Shown here one piece after another: positions 36,469 through 43,836 of a stretch of DNA of 64,000 nucleotides (its first letter is position 1; every line of letters begins with the position of its first letter). The stretch lies in contig NZ_AZDG01000006.1 of the NCBI RefSeq assembly GCF_001434665.1, positions 39,894 to 103,893 on the forward strand, written 5' to 3'. The position numbers and the translations under genes are program-made. A model generated the notes under the pieces. The model saw only the letters and a program-made list of their open reading frames with translations, was not told the DNA's origin and did no database searches. Source of the stretch: Companilactobacillus tucceti DSM 20183 (GTDB lineage Bacteria > Bacillota > Bacilli > Lactobacillales > Lactobacillaceae).

Positions 36469-37609
36469 GCCTGTCATCTCCTGTCAAATCTAATAGTGTC
36501 GCATCGCTGTTTTTAGCTTCTATTTCTGCATCATCTTTAGTTTCCGATAATGACAAAATACTATTTGGTAATTCCTTTAATTTAGCTTCAGCTTCTTGCC
36601 ACTGATCCTTGTCAAAATAAATCATGGTTTTCTTTGATTTATTAGATGGGCTAGTTAAATCTGCAATCATATCTACGTCGATCCCCATACCGACGGCTGG
36701 TTCTGTTTGATCTTGAAAATTAGCTAAGAGTTTGTCATAACGTCCACCACTGAATAAATAATCATTTCCATCTTGGTAAAATCCTCGGAAAGTCAATCCA
36801 GTGTAATAAATTTGTGGAGCACGACTGCTAAGATCAACTGATACTTTTTGTTCCGGCATAACTTTTTTGATCCAAGTAATAATCTCTTTTAAGTCGCTTA
36901 TTTTGGACTGCAATTCAAATGACAAATCAAAGTTATTCAATTCATCAAAAACAGTCGTTGGATCACCGAATAATCGCGGCCATTTATTTAATAGTTTATA
37001 TTGTGGTAAATCTGAATATTGCTGAATCAACTCTGAATATTCAGGGATGTTTTTATCATAAAGTGCTTGTGTAATTTTATTTTGTAATTCTTTATTAGTA
37101 GTTAAAAACTCCAATAAAGTTGGTGCAAAATCAGCAATACCTAATTCTATTTCCACGTTCTTTTTTAATAATTCTTGACTCAATTGATTGATTATCACTA
37201 AGCATTCTAATTCAGCTTTCATGGAGTCATACCCAATCAACTCAATTCCAGCCTGTGTCAGCTGATTATATGAACCAGATAATCGACGACTGATCCTAAA
37301 AATATCACCCACATAAAAAAACTTTTGTGGTAAAGGAATGTTAGTTGAACTTAGAAATCTAGCAATCGGCAATGTCATATCTGGACGAAGGACGATCGTA
37401 TCACCTTCTGAATCTAAGAAACGGTACATCTGATAATTTCCTAACTGGTATTGATCGAATACTTCTTGTTTTTCTAATAATGGAGTCGAGATCACTGAGA
37501 ACCCACGTTGACTTAGATGTCGTTGGATCACCGAAATCACCTTTTGCTTAGCAACTGCACGCCTGCCAAATTCATCACGCGTACCTAATGGTAATAAGTT
37601 GTTCTTCAT
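36461..37609 (-). CDS. hisZ: ATP phosphoribosyltransferase regulatory subunit
   Basis: This 382-residue protein is a paralogue of histidyl-tRNA synthetase that lacks the tRNA-binding part and activates HisG. Synthetase-like motif 2 (DTIVLRPDMTLPIARFLS, YVGDIFRISRR) and RAPQIYYTGLTFRGFYQDG are visible. AGGAGG lies 8 nt before the ATG. It is the first gene of the operon after the T-box. Confidence 0.92.
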   Translation of the reverse strand: MKNNLLPLGTRDEFGRRAVAKQKVISVIQRHLSQRGFSVISTPLLEKQEVFDQYQLGNYQMYRFLDSEGDTIVLRPDMTLPIARFLSSTNIPLPQKFFYVGDIFRISRRLSGSYNQLTQAGIELIGYDSMKAELECLVIINQLSQELLKKNVEIELGIADFAPTLLEFLTTNKELQNKITQALYDKNIPEYSELIQQYSDLPQYKLLNKWPRLFGDPTTVFDELNNFDLSFELQSKISDLKEIITWIKKVMPEQKVSVDLSSRAPQIYYTGLTFRGFYQDGNDYLFSGGRYDKLLANFQDQTEPAVGMGIDVDMIADLTSPSNKSKKTMIYFDKDQWQEAEAKLKELPNSILSLSETKDDAEIEAKNSDATLLDLTGDDRRE

Positions 37610-37695
37610 GCTTAACGCCTCCTAATTAATTTTGAAAATTGGTTCGCTATCCTAGGTAATACTCAAGAGTTAATCGCCTTGTTTCATCCTCTATA

Positions 37696-37950
37696 CAAAA
37701 AAAGTCCCCTTAGCAAATAAATGCTAAGAGGACGTATAAACGCGGTTCCACCTCATTTTATCTAATCCTTGCGAATTAGACCTCATGTTGGCTGAGTCAA
37801 CTTGGATAACGAACCAAATATCGGTAAAGCCTACTGAATTCAGCTCTACAGTTCATAGGTGTGTTTTCAATAATGACTTCTGTCTTGTTTCCAGCTACCA
37901 AGGCTCTCTGTTTGATTGGTCATTACTTACTTTTCCTAATCACAACTTTT
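37696..37950 (-). ncRNA. T-box leader of the his operon, His specifier CAC
   Basis: On the minus strand, the AG-box ACAGAGAGCC lies near 37908. The specifier loop reads GAAAA-CAC-ACC near 37860, and CAC is a histidine codon. The T-box AGGTGGAACCGCG lies at 37741-37753. The terminator GTCCTCTTAGCA...TGCTAAGGGGAC plus T-run lies at 37697-37733. Uncharged tRNA-His should allow read-through into hisZGDBHAFIEC. Confidence 0.94.
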
Positions 37951-37996
37951 ATTAAATTTAAATTAGTTTTTCTAATTAAAAATTAATTTAGTGATA

Positions 37997-38025
37997 ACTA
38001 TAGAAGTTGTGATTTAGTTTGTCAA
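37997..38025 (-). promoter_or_regulatory. Promoter of the his operon
   Basis: On the minus strand, TTGACA (38020-38025), a 17-bp spacer and TATAGT (37997-38002) form a near-consensus promoter. It overlaps the end of hisK, so the operon can be transcribed independently of it. Confidence 0.75.
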
Positions 38026-38802
38026 GCAAAAATTGCGGAATCTAATTGGTATATTCAATTTCTGAGCCATTTTTGTTATTTGTTTACCTGGATAATAATC
38101 ATTGCAAAGAGGCTTATATAATCCAGCCAAATTCAGATCTAATTCTCGGTTCTGCTGTTTAATAATCTTCAGGATCTCACTGATTTGTTGGATAGTTTGT
38201 TCATCATAATCTTCTGTTAGATTAAAATAATCTTGAAATTTTCTAATTAAACTCATATGTCCAATTCTCTGCGGTACATATTCGCCTAAATCAGCTTCAA
38301 CTGATTTTCTAACCGTGTCATAATAAACTTGGAAGATATATTGCGGATCATCCAAATAATCAGCAAATCCAGTTTGATAATTTTCTGGATCGTAATCAAT
38401 ACACCATTCTTTGTTGTCAGTTCCTTTCATAAAATGCACTGAAAGAATACTTTCCTGTGTTTCTGGACCATATTCATCTAAGAAATCTTTAGTCCAGTTT
38501 TCGAATCCTTCTAAGTAGTCAACTTCAAATCCAATCGTAATTTTAATGTCAGATTGATATTTTTTCTGAAGTCGGCGTGTTTCCTTAAAGTAGTTTGGCA
38601 AATCATCCATGGCAATACCTGCAGTTTCGTAACCATCTGGTGTTCCAGCGTAAACTTTCTCAAAGTCTTTAGGGATCGGTGCATGTTCTGTGATGCAATA
38701 CTTTTTAAAACCAAGTTGAATCGCCCGTTGAATCATTTTTTCAACTGGTTCACCACTACCGTGTGGGCAAAATTCCGTATGTGTATGTCCATCTGTTAAC
38801 AT
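38014..38802 (-). CDS. hisK: Histidinol-phosphatase, PHP family
   Basis: This 262-residue PHP-domain phosphatase starts MLTDGHTHTEFCPHGSGEP (metal-binding HxH). It has ITEHAP, IGFEVDYLEG and SVHFMKG. Its position directly upstream of the his T-box and the single-domain HisB support the histidinol-phosphatase role, closing the pathway. It precedes the his promoter and T-box, so it has its own transcript and is not under the T-box. Confidence 0.9.
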   Translation of the reverse strand: MLTDGHTHTEFCPHGSGEPVEKMIQRAIQLGFKKYCITEHAPIPKDFEKVYAGTPDGYETAGIAMDDLPNYFKETRRLQKKYQSDIKITIGFEVDYLEGFENWTKDFLDEYGPETQESILSVHFMKGTDNKEWCIDYDPENYQTGFADYLDDPQYIFQVYYDTVRKSVEADLGEYVPQRIGHMSLIRKFQDYFNLTEDYDEQTIQQISEILKIIKQQNRELDLNLAGLYKPLCNDYYPGKQITKMAQKLNIPIRFRNFCLTN

Positions 38803-38860
38803 CTCATCACCTCATTTTTTCTAATTGAACCACAATTCTAAACTATTAACAAAATCTTTA

Positions 38861-38891
38861 TTGACCTGAAACGCGTTTCAGAAATTAAACT
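38861..38891 (+). promoter_or_regulatory. Promoter with perfect LacI-type operator for the HAD-lacI operon
   Basis: TTGACC (-35, 38861-38866) is followed by the perfect 14-bp palindrome TGAAACGCGTTTCA (38867-38880) and TAAACT (38886-38891). It probably mediates autoregulation by the LacI-family gene in the same operon. The centre is GC, unlike the CG centre of cre. Confidence 0.75.
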
Positions 38892-38916
38892 ATATATAAA
38901 TCGATCGGAGAATAAA

Positions 38917-39723
38917 ATGATAAAACATATTTTTTCAGACATGGATAATACCCTTCTAAATGAAATAGGAGTTGTAAGTGAAGGTAACATTCATGCTATT
39001 AAAGATAGTAAAATCCCTTTTACACTTGTTTCCGCACGTGCTCCAATGGAAATGAAGGACACAATTGAAAAATTGAATTTGACTAGTGCTCAAATAGCTT
39101 TCAATGGAGGTTTAATCTTCAAGCCGGTTAATGATTCTATCGAAAAAATCTCTGAACACTATCTGCCTTTAGAAACTGTTAAAGAAGTTGTCAAACAAGT
39201 CAAAAGTAATTTTCCTGATGTCAGCGTCAGCACTTATGATACTGACAATTGGTACTCTGAAAAGATCGACTTTGGAATTGAGTACGAATCTAAAATAACT
39301 TCAATTGATCCTACTATTGTTAATTTTGAAGAATTATTCCAAAAAAATACCGATAATTTCTTTAAAGTAATGTTAATAACTCCTACTTCTGAAGAGGTTG
39401 TAACTTTGCACGAATTTATTAACAATTTGCCAATAGACAACATTACTGTTCAACAATCAGGAAACAGTTATTTGGAAGTTACCAACAACGCTGCTCAAAA
39501 GTCACATGGTATAAAATACGTTCAAAACCTAAATAACTTGAAAAGATCAGAATTAGCTGCTTTTGGCGATGGTCACAATGACATCCCCATGTTAAAAATG
39601 GTCGAAAAACCTATAATCATGGAAAATGCCGTTGATGAAGTAAAACAATACAGTAATTTAATCACTAAAAGTAATACTGAAGATGGGGTAGCCTTTGGAA
39701 TCAAGAAATTTATTCTAAATTAG
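38917..39723 (+). CDS. Cof-type HAD-IIB phosphatase
   Basis: This 268-residue haloacid dehalogenase-fold hydrolase has the nucleophile motif DMDNTLL at residues 8-14. It also has the GDGHNDIPMLK motif near the C-terminus and the C2B cap that marks Cof/YidA sugar-phosphate phosphatases. The substrate is unknown. GATCGGAG is the ribosome site. It is followed 9 nt later by the LacI regulator, so the two form an operon. Confidence 0.85.
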   Translation: MIKHIFSDMDNTLLNEIGVVSEGNIHAIKDSKIPFTLVSARAPMEMKDTIEKLNLTSAQIAFNGGLIFKPVNDSIEKISEHYLPLETVKEVVKQVKSNFPDVSVSTYDTDNWYSEKIDFGIEYESKITSIDPTIVNFEELFQKNTDNFFKVMLITPTSEEVVTLHEFINNLPIDNITVQQSGNSYLEVTNNAAQKSHGIKYVQNLNNLKRSELAAFGDGHNDIPMLKMVEKPIIMENAVDEVKQYSNLITKSNTEDGVAFGIKKFILN

Positions 39724-39732
39724 GAGGAAATT

Positions 39733-40689
39733 ATGAATATTCATGATATCGCAAAGTTAAGTGGTTATTCGGCCGCGACTGTCTCAAGAGTTATCAACAA
39801 TCGAGAATACGTGTCCAAAAATGCCAAATCAGCTGTGCAAAAAGTTATCAAAGAATATGATTATGTTCCTAACGACGTTGCCAGAGATTTGAGTAATGGA
39901 AAAACTCACAATATTGGTGTCGTTATGCCTCACACAAGACATCCCTACTACACCGGCATCATCAATGGAATAATGGATGCAGCATTTCCAGCTGGATATA
40001 GGATTGTTTTATTGCCTTCAATGTATAATGCAAAAATTGAAATGAACTATCTCAATCGGCTTCGTCGAAAAGCTTATGATGCAATCATTTTTACTTCACA
40101 CGGTGTAACACTTGATGATCTAGTCGAATATCAAAAATACAGTTCAATAGTGTGCTGCCATGATCCAGGTGATTATAATATCTCCGCCGCCTACACTGAA
40201 AGAATCGACTCCTATTTAAAAGCTTTTTCTTGGGCTAAATCACAAAATGCACATAACGTAGCTATTTTACTAAGTCGTGGTTTTGAACTAAGTGCCACCA
40301 GTCAATTGACTAGAAAAGCCTTTATAAAAACATTTGATAATGAACCAAACGATTCTCTTTTAAGAACCGGTATTGTTACCTACGATGATGGCTACAATTC
40401 CGCCCAATCATTTTCTCAAAATAGCGTCACTCCTGATTTGATTTTTGCCAATAGTGATGATGTGGCGACTGGTGCCAGACAATTTTATTTAGATCACAAT
40501 TTACCTGTTCCTATATTAATTGGTCAGGAAAATCAATTGTCCGGTCAATTATTGAATTTACCAACCATTGATCATAATTTCCACGAAATTGGCAGATTGG
40601 CCTTTGAATTAGCAATCAGCAATGAAACTAAGCAGTTTTCAGTTGAATCAAAGTTTATTTTACGGGATCAGAACAAATCTGAATTATAA
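39733..40689 (+). CDS. LacI/GalR-family transcriptional regulator
   Basis: This 318-residue regulator has the N-terminal helix-turn-helix MNIHDIAKLSGYSAATVSRV, a hinge (VARDLSNGKTHNIGVV) and a periplasmic-binding-like effector domain. AGGAGG lies 6 nt before the ATG. It probably binds TGAAACGCGTTTCA before its own operon and before the EIIA-like gene at 25187. The effector is unknown, presumably a sugar or sugar phosphate. Confidence 0.88.
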   Translation: MNIHDIAKLSGYSAATVSRVINNREYVSKNAKSAVQKVIKEYDYVPNDVARDLSNGKTHNIGVVMPHTRHPYYTGIINGIMDAAFPAGYRIVLLPSMYNAKIEMNYLNRLRRKAYDAIIFTSHGVTLDDLVEYQKYSSIVCCHDPGDYNISAAYTERIDSYLKAFSWAKSQNAHNVAILLSRGFELSATSQLTRKAFIKTFDNEPNDSLLRTGIVTYDDGYNSAQSFSQNSVTPDLIFANSDDVATGARQFYLDHNLPVPILIGQENQLSGQLLNLPTIDHNFHEIGRLAFELAISNETKQFSVESKFILRDQNKSEL

Positions 40690-40696
40690 ATATTTT

Positions 40697-40729
40697 AAAC
40701 AGAAATCTATTTTTGATTTCTGTTTTTTT
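40697..40729 (+). terminator. Terminator of the HAD-lacI operon
   Basis: AAACAGAAATC (40697-40707) pairs with GATTTCTGTTT (40715-40725), followed by T's. Confidence 0.85.
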
Positions 40730-40734
40730 ATACC

Positions 40735-40857
40735 CTAAACGTGCAACAAAAGGTTGCAACCTCCACATAGCTACGAACCACAAATGATTGATGGTACCAA
40801 TCATTCGTGGCTCTAGGCTATGTTCCGGTGGCAGAACACCTTTTGTTACACTCTTTT
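40735..40857. repeat. Long palindromic repeat, family 2, copy B
   Basis: It contains GCAACCTCCACATAGC, ACGAACCACAAATGATTG, then CAATCATTCGTGG and AGGCTATGTTCCGGTGG. The reverse complement at 29914-30034 is nearly identical in the core, and differs in the outer arms (AAGGTTGC/GAACACCTT here). Confidence 0.75.
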
Positions 40858-40885
40858 TATTTTGTGATTATTTTATCAAACTATA

Positions 40886-40914
40886 TTGACTTCATATAGA
40901 TATACGTCTATGTT
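40886..40914 (+). promoter_or_regulatory. ars promoter with ArsR operator
   Basis: TTGACT (40886-40891), 17-bp spacer and TATGTT (40909-40914). The spacer holds the imperfect dyad CATATAGATATACGTCTATG (40893-40912), the expected place for ArsR binding. Confidence 0.7.
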
Positions 40915-40946
40915 TAATGTAAGGGGATTCAAGAAGGAGTTTTTTA

Positions 40947-41264
40947 ATGAATTACGAAAATTTTAGCAAACAACTAAAGGCAATATCAGATCCCAATCGA
41001 CTAAAAATAGTTGACATATTATCCTGTGGTACTATGTGCGCCTGTGATATTCTCGACCACTTTGATTTCACACAGCCGACATTGTCACATCACATGAAAA
41101 TACTTCAACAAGCTAATATTGTCAGCGCCAAAAAAATTGGAAAATGGCAGCATTACACTCTAAAAGATTCATTTATAACTGAGTTCAATAACAATGTTAA
41201 TACCCTTTTTGAAAGCGGCCCTGAATGTATCTGTCATTGTCAAAATAAAACTAAGGAGAATTAA
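40947..41264 (+). CDS. arsR: ArsR-family arsenite-responsive repressor
   Basis: This 105-residue winged-helix repressor has FTQPTLSHHMKILQQANIV as its recognition helix. The metal-sensing segment is TMCACDIL, a CxC; the third Cys of the classic CxCxxC is replaced. The C-terminus adds CICHC, which may complete a site. AAGGAG lies 6 nt before the ATG. First gene of arsRDA. Confidence 0.9.
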   Translation: MNYENFSKQLKAISDPNRLKIVDILSCGTMCACDILDHFDFTQPTLSHHMKILQQANIVSAKKIGKWQHYTLKDSFITEFNNNVNTLFESGPECICHCQNKTKEN

Positions 41265-41265
41265 T

Positions 41266-41595
41266 ATGAGAAAAGTTCAAGTTTATGAGCCAGCATTATG
41301 TTGTTCAACAGGAGTTTGTGGTCCATCAGTAGATCAAAATTTGATCACTATCACTTTAATTTATAACAAACTAAAGGATAATCCTGATGTCGAATTTGAA
41401 AGATATAATTTGAAATCTAATCCTAGATCTTTTATCGAAAACTCTAAAGTTTTAAAAGCTATTCATGAAAAAGAAGACGATGATCAGCTACCGATCACAT
41501 TAGTTGATGGTGAAATAGTAAAGATGGGTGAATACCCAACTGTAAAAGAATTTGAAAAATATACTGGAGTTTCTTTAGCCAAAGTGAGCCAATAA
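41266..41595 (+). CDS. arsD: Arsenite metallochaperone
   Basis: This 109-residue protein starts at ATG 41266 behind AAGGAG. The As(III)-binding cysteines Cys12, Cys13 and Cys18 are present (EPALCCSTGVCGPSVD). Known ArsD proteins hand arsenite to ArsA. The C-terminal cysteine pairs of long ArsDs are absent, as in many Firmicutes. Confidence 0.93.
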   Translation: MRKVQVYEPALCCSTGVCGPSVDQNLITITLIYNKLKDNPDVEFERYNLKSNPRSFIENSKVLKAIHEKEDDDQLPITLVDGEIVKMGEYPTVKEFEKYTGVSLAKVSQ

Positions 41596-41605
41596 GGAGG
41601 TTATT

Positions 41606-43336
41606 ATGGAAAAATATGATCCCTTAAATATGAATTTAACCCACTACCTATTCTTTACTGGAAAAGGTGGCGTAGGTAAAACCTCTGTTGCTAGTGCTAC
41701 TGCCCTAAAGCTAGTGGATAAGGGATTTAAAGTAGCCATGGTTTCTACAGACCCTGCCAGCAACTTACAAGATGTCTTTGAAATGAAGTTGACAAATAAA
41801 CTTAGCAAAGTTGATAAAGCTAAGACATTGCAACTAGCTAATTTTGACCCTGTTACTGCGGCTAATGAGTATAAAGAAAGTGTCTTAAAACCATACCGTG
41901 GGAAATTACCAGACTCCGCCATCAAAAATATGGAAGAGCAACTATCTGGATCATGTACCGTTGAAGTCGCCGCCTTTAATGAATTTGCTAATTTTTTGAC
42001 TGACCCAAATATTGACGAAAAATTCGATTATATTATCTTTGATACCGCTCCAACTGGACATACTCTAAGAATGTTGCAGCTACCTTCCGCATGGAATAAT
42101 TATTTGGATGAAAATGATCGAGGTGTTTCATGTCTAGGGCAATTGTCTGGATTGAATGACAAGAAGAAAATGTACGAAAAAGCCGTTGCCACATTGACCG
42201 ATTCTACAAAAACCACTTTGATCTTAGTTACCCGTCCACAAAGAGCATCTCTGAAAGAAACTAAATGTTCATCAAATGAATTAAATAAAATCGGTATGGA
42301 TAATCAAGTTCTTGTTATTAATGGAACCATGCAAGACTACGACGATGATCTTTCAAAAACGATTTTTGATCAACAAAGAAGAGATTTATCAGGATCAGCA
42401 GAGTTTATCAACAAGTTAACAACTTTTGATATTCCCTTAAGACCTTATGATATTTCCAGTCTAAAAAACATTCGTTTAATGTTAAGTGACGAACAAATTC
42501 AAGAATCAAACATAACCTTGCCTGAAAATAGTTATCCAGATATCAATGTAGTAGTTAATGATTTAATCAATACTAATAAAAAGCTCATCTTTACTATGGG
42601 TAAAGGTGGCGTTGGTAAAACAACCGTCGCTGTTCAAATTGCCAAAAAATTAGCCGACAATAATAAATCAGTCCGCTTAATTACAACCGATCCTGCTGAC
42701 CATTTATCTTACTTTAATATCAATAATCCAAATATCCACATTAATCATATTGATGAAAAAAATGCTCTAGGAAAATATCAAGAAGAAGTTTTAGATGATG
42801 CTAGAAAAGCCCTAAATTCTGATGATGTTGACTACGTAGCAGAAGATCTTCGTTCACCTTGTACACAAGAAATTGCCGTATTTAGAGAATTTGCCAAGCT
42901 AATTGCTGATGACAAAGATGATGTAGTCGTAGTTGATACCGCACCAACTGGACACACCCTATTGTTATTAGATTCTACTCAAAGATATGCTAAAGAAATT
43001 AAGAGAACATCTGGCGAAATTCCACAATCCATGATCGATCTTTTACCAAAATTGCAAGACAAAAGCCAAACTGAAATCGTAATGGTCACATTGCCTGAAC
43101 CTACACCATTTTTAGAATCAATGAGACTTAATGACGATTTGAATCGAACTAAAATTGCTCATACTTGGTGGATAGTAAATCAAAGTTTCTTTGCTTCAGA
43201 AACATCCAATGACTTTTTAAAGGTACGAGCTAATAATGAAATAGCTTGGATAAAGAAAGTTGAAGCAATTTCTAATAATCATTTTGCTGTAGAGAAATGG
43301 AATCCAGCTTTTGAAAAGGAATTGTTGAGGATTTAG
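41606..43336 (+). CDS. arsA: Arsenite-activated ATPase
   Basis: This 576-residue tandem ATPase has P-loops GKGGVGKTSVAS in the first half and GKGGVGKTTVAV in the second, each followed by a DTAPTGHTL signature. The cysteines that bind As(III) in E. coli ArsA have counterparts: SGSCTVEVAAF, GVSCLGQLSG and RSPCTQEIAVF. ArsA normally energises the ArsB channel, but no arsB or acr3 lies in this operon; the next gene region is repeats and a mobile element. Confidence 0.94.
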   Translation: MEKYDPLNMNLTHYLFFTGKGGVGKTSVASATALKLVDKGFKVAMVSTDPASNLQDVFEMKLTNKLSKVDKAKTLQLANFDPVTAANEYKESVLKPYRGKLPDSAIKNMEEQLSGSCTVEVAAFNEFANFLTDPNIDEKFDYIIFDTAPTGHTLRMLQLPSAWNNYLDENDRGVSCLGQLSGLNDKKKMYEKAVATLTDSTKTTLILVTRPQRASLKETKCSSNELNKIGMDNQVLVINGTMQDYDDDLSKTIFDQQRRDLSGSAEFINKLTTFDIPLRPYDISSLKNIRLMLSDEQIQESNITLPENSYPDINVVVNDLINTNKKLIFTMGKGGVGKTTVAVQIAKKLADNNKSVRLITTDPADHLSYFNINNPNIHINHIDEKNALGKYQEEVLDDARKALNSDDVDYVAEDLRSPCTQEIAVFREFAKLIADDKDDVVVVDTAPTGHTLLLLDSTQRYAKEIKRTSGEIPQSMIDLLPKLQDKSQTEIVMVTLPEPTPFLESMRLNDDLNRTKIAHTWWIVNQSFFASETSNDFLKVRANNEIAWIKKVEAISNNHFAVEKWNPAFEKELLRI

Positions 43337-43347
43337 TTTATAAATAT

Positions 43348-43654
43348 AAACGCACAACAAAGTATAGCTTTTTTTGCTTAAATCAAATTATTGCAGCAAT
43401 CTGGGATTGGATTTCTCCTTTTTTCTTTCTCAAACTTGCTACTTAAACGCGCAACAAAGTATAGCTTTTTTGCTTAAATCAAATTATTGCAGCAATCTGG
43501 GATTAGATTTCTCCTTTTGTTTTTCTTAAACATGCTGCTTAAACGCGCAACAAGGCATAGCTTTTTCCGCTTAAATCAAATAGGCCCAGCAATCCTTCGG
43601 GATTGCTGGGCCTATTTGCCTTAATGCTCGAAAGCTGGGCATGCCTTGTTGCGC
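43348..43654. repeat. Family 1 repeat: two truncated tandem units and one complete palindrome
   Basis: Units start AAACGC at 43348, 43445 and 43541, with a period of 96-97 bp. The first two contain only the 5' half. The third is complete: outer stem GCGCAACAAGGCAT (43545-43558) / ATGCCTTGTTGCGC (43641-43654), and a 19-bp inner stem (43577-43595 / 43600-43618) capped by a TTCG tetraloop. It lies between arsA and the element's left edge. Confidence 0.85.
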
Positions 43655-43655
43655 T

Positions 43656-43771
43656 CTACTTAATGACACTAACGCCGTCATCTGCTTTAACGTACTCATC
43701 AGTTGAAACTCCGTAATAAATTACACCGTGCATATTGGGAACAAGATACTCAATCATAGAATACTGTAATA
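43656..43771 (-). pseudogene. C-terminal fragment of a SLAP-domain surface protein
   Basis: The minus strand encodes NMHGVIYYGVSTDEYVKADD, GVSVIK and a TAG stop. This closely matches the last ~25 residues of the protein at 2956-4548. The frame is closed by a stop upstream at about 43772, and there is no signal peptide or start region. It is the 3' relic of a paralogue, next to the integrase end of the mobile element. Confidence 0.75.
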
Positions 43772-43836
43772 CCAACGTTTAAAGCCTTTTATTTAGTGAA
43801 ATAACACCCTTTGACTATATTTTGACTATATACCCT

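Noticed and set aside
38867..38880. cre (CcpA) site before the HAD-lacI operon
   Set aside because: The palindrome TGAAACGCGTTTCA is centred on GC rather than CG, so it fits the cre consensus poorly; a dedicated LacI operator is more likely.
43348..43654. CRISPR array
   Set aside because: Three 97-bp units with no short repeats and unique spacers, and no cas genes; the structure is a tandem palindrome.
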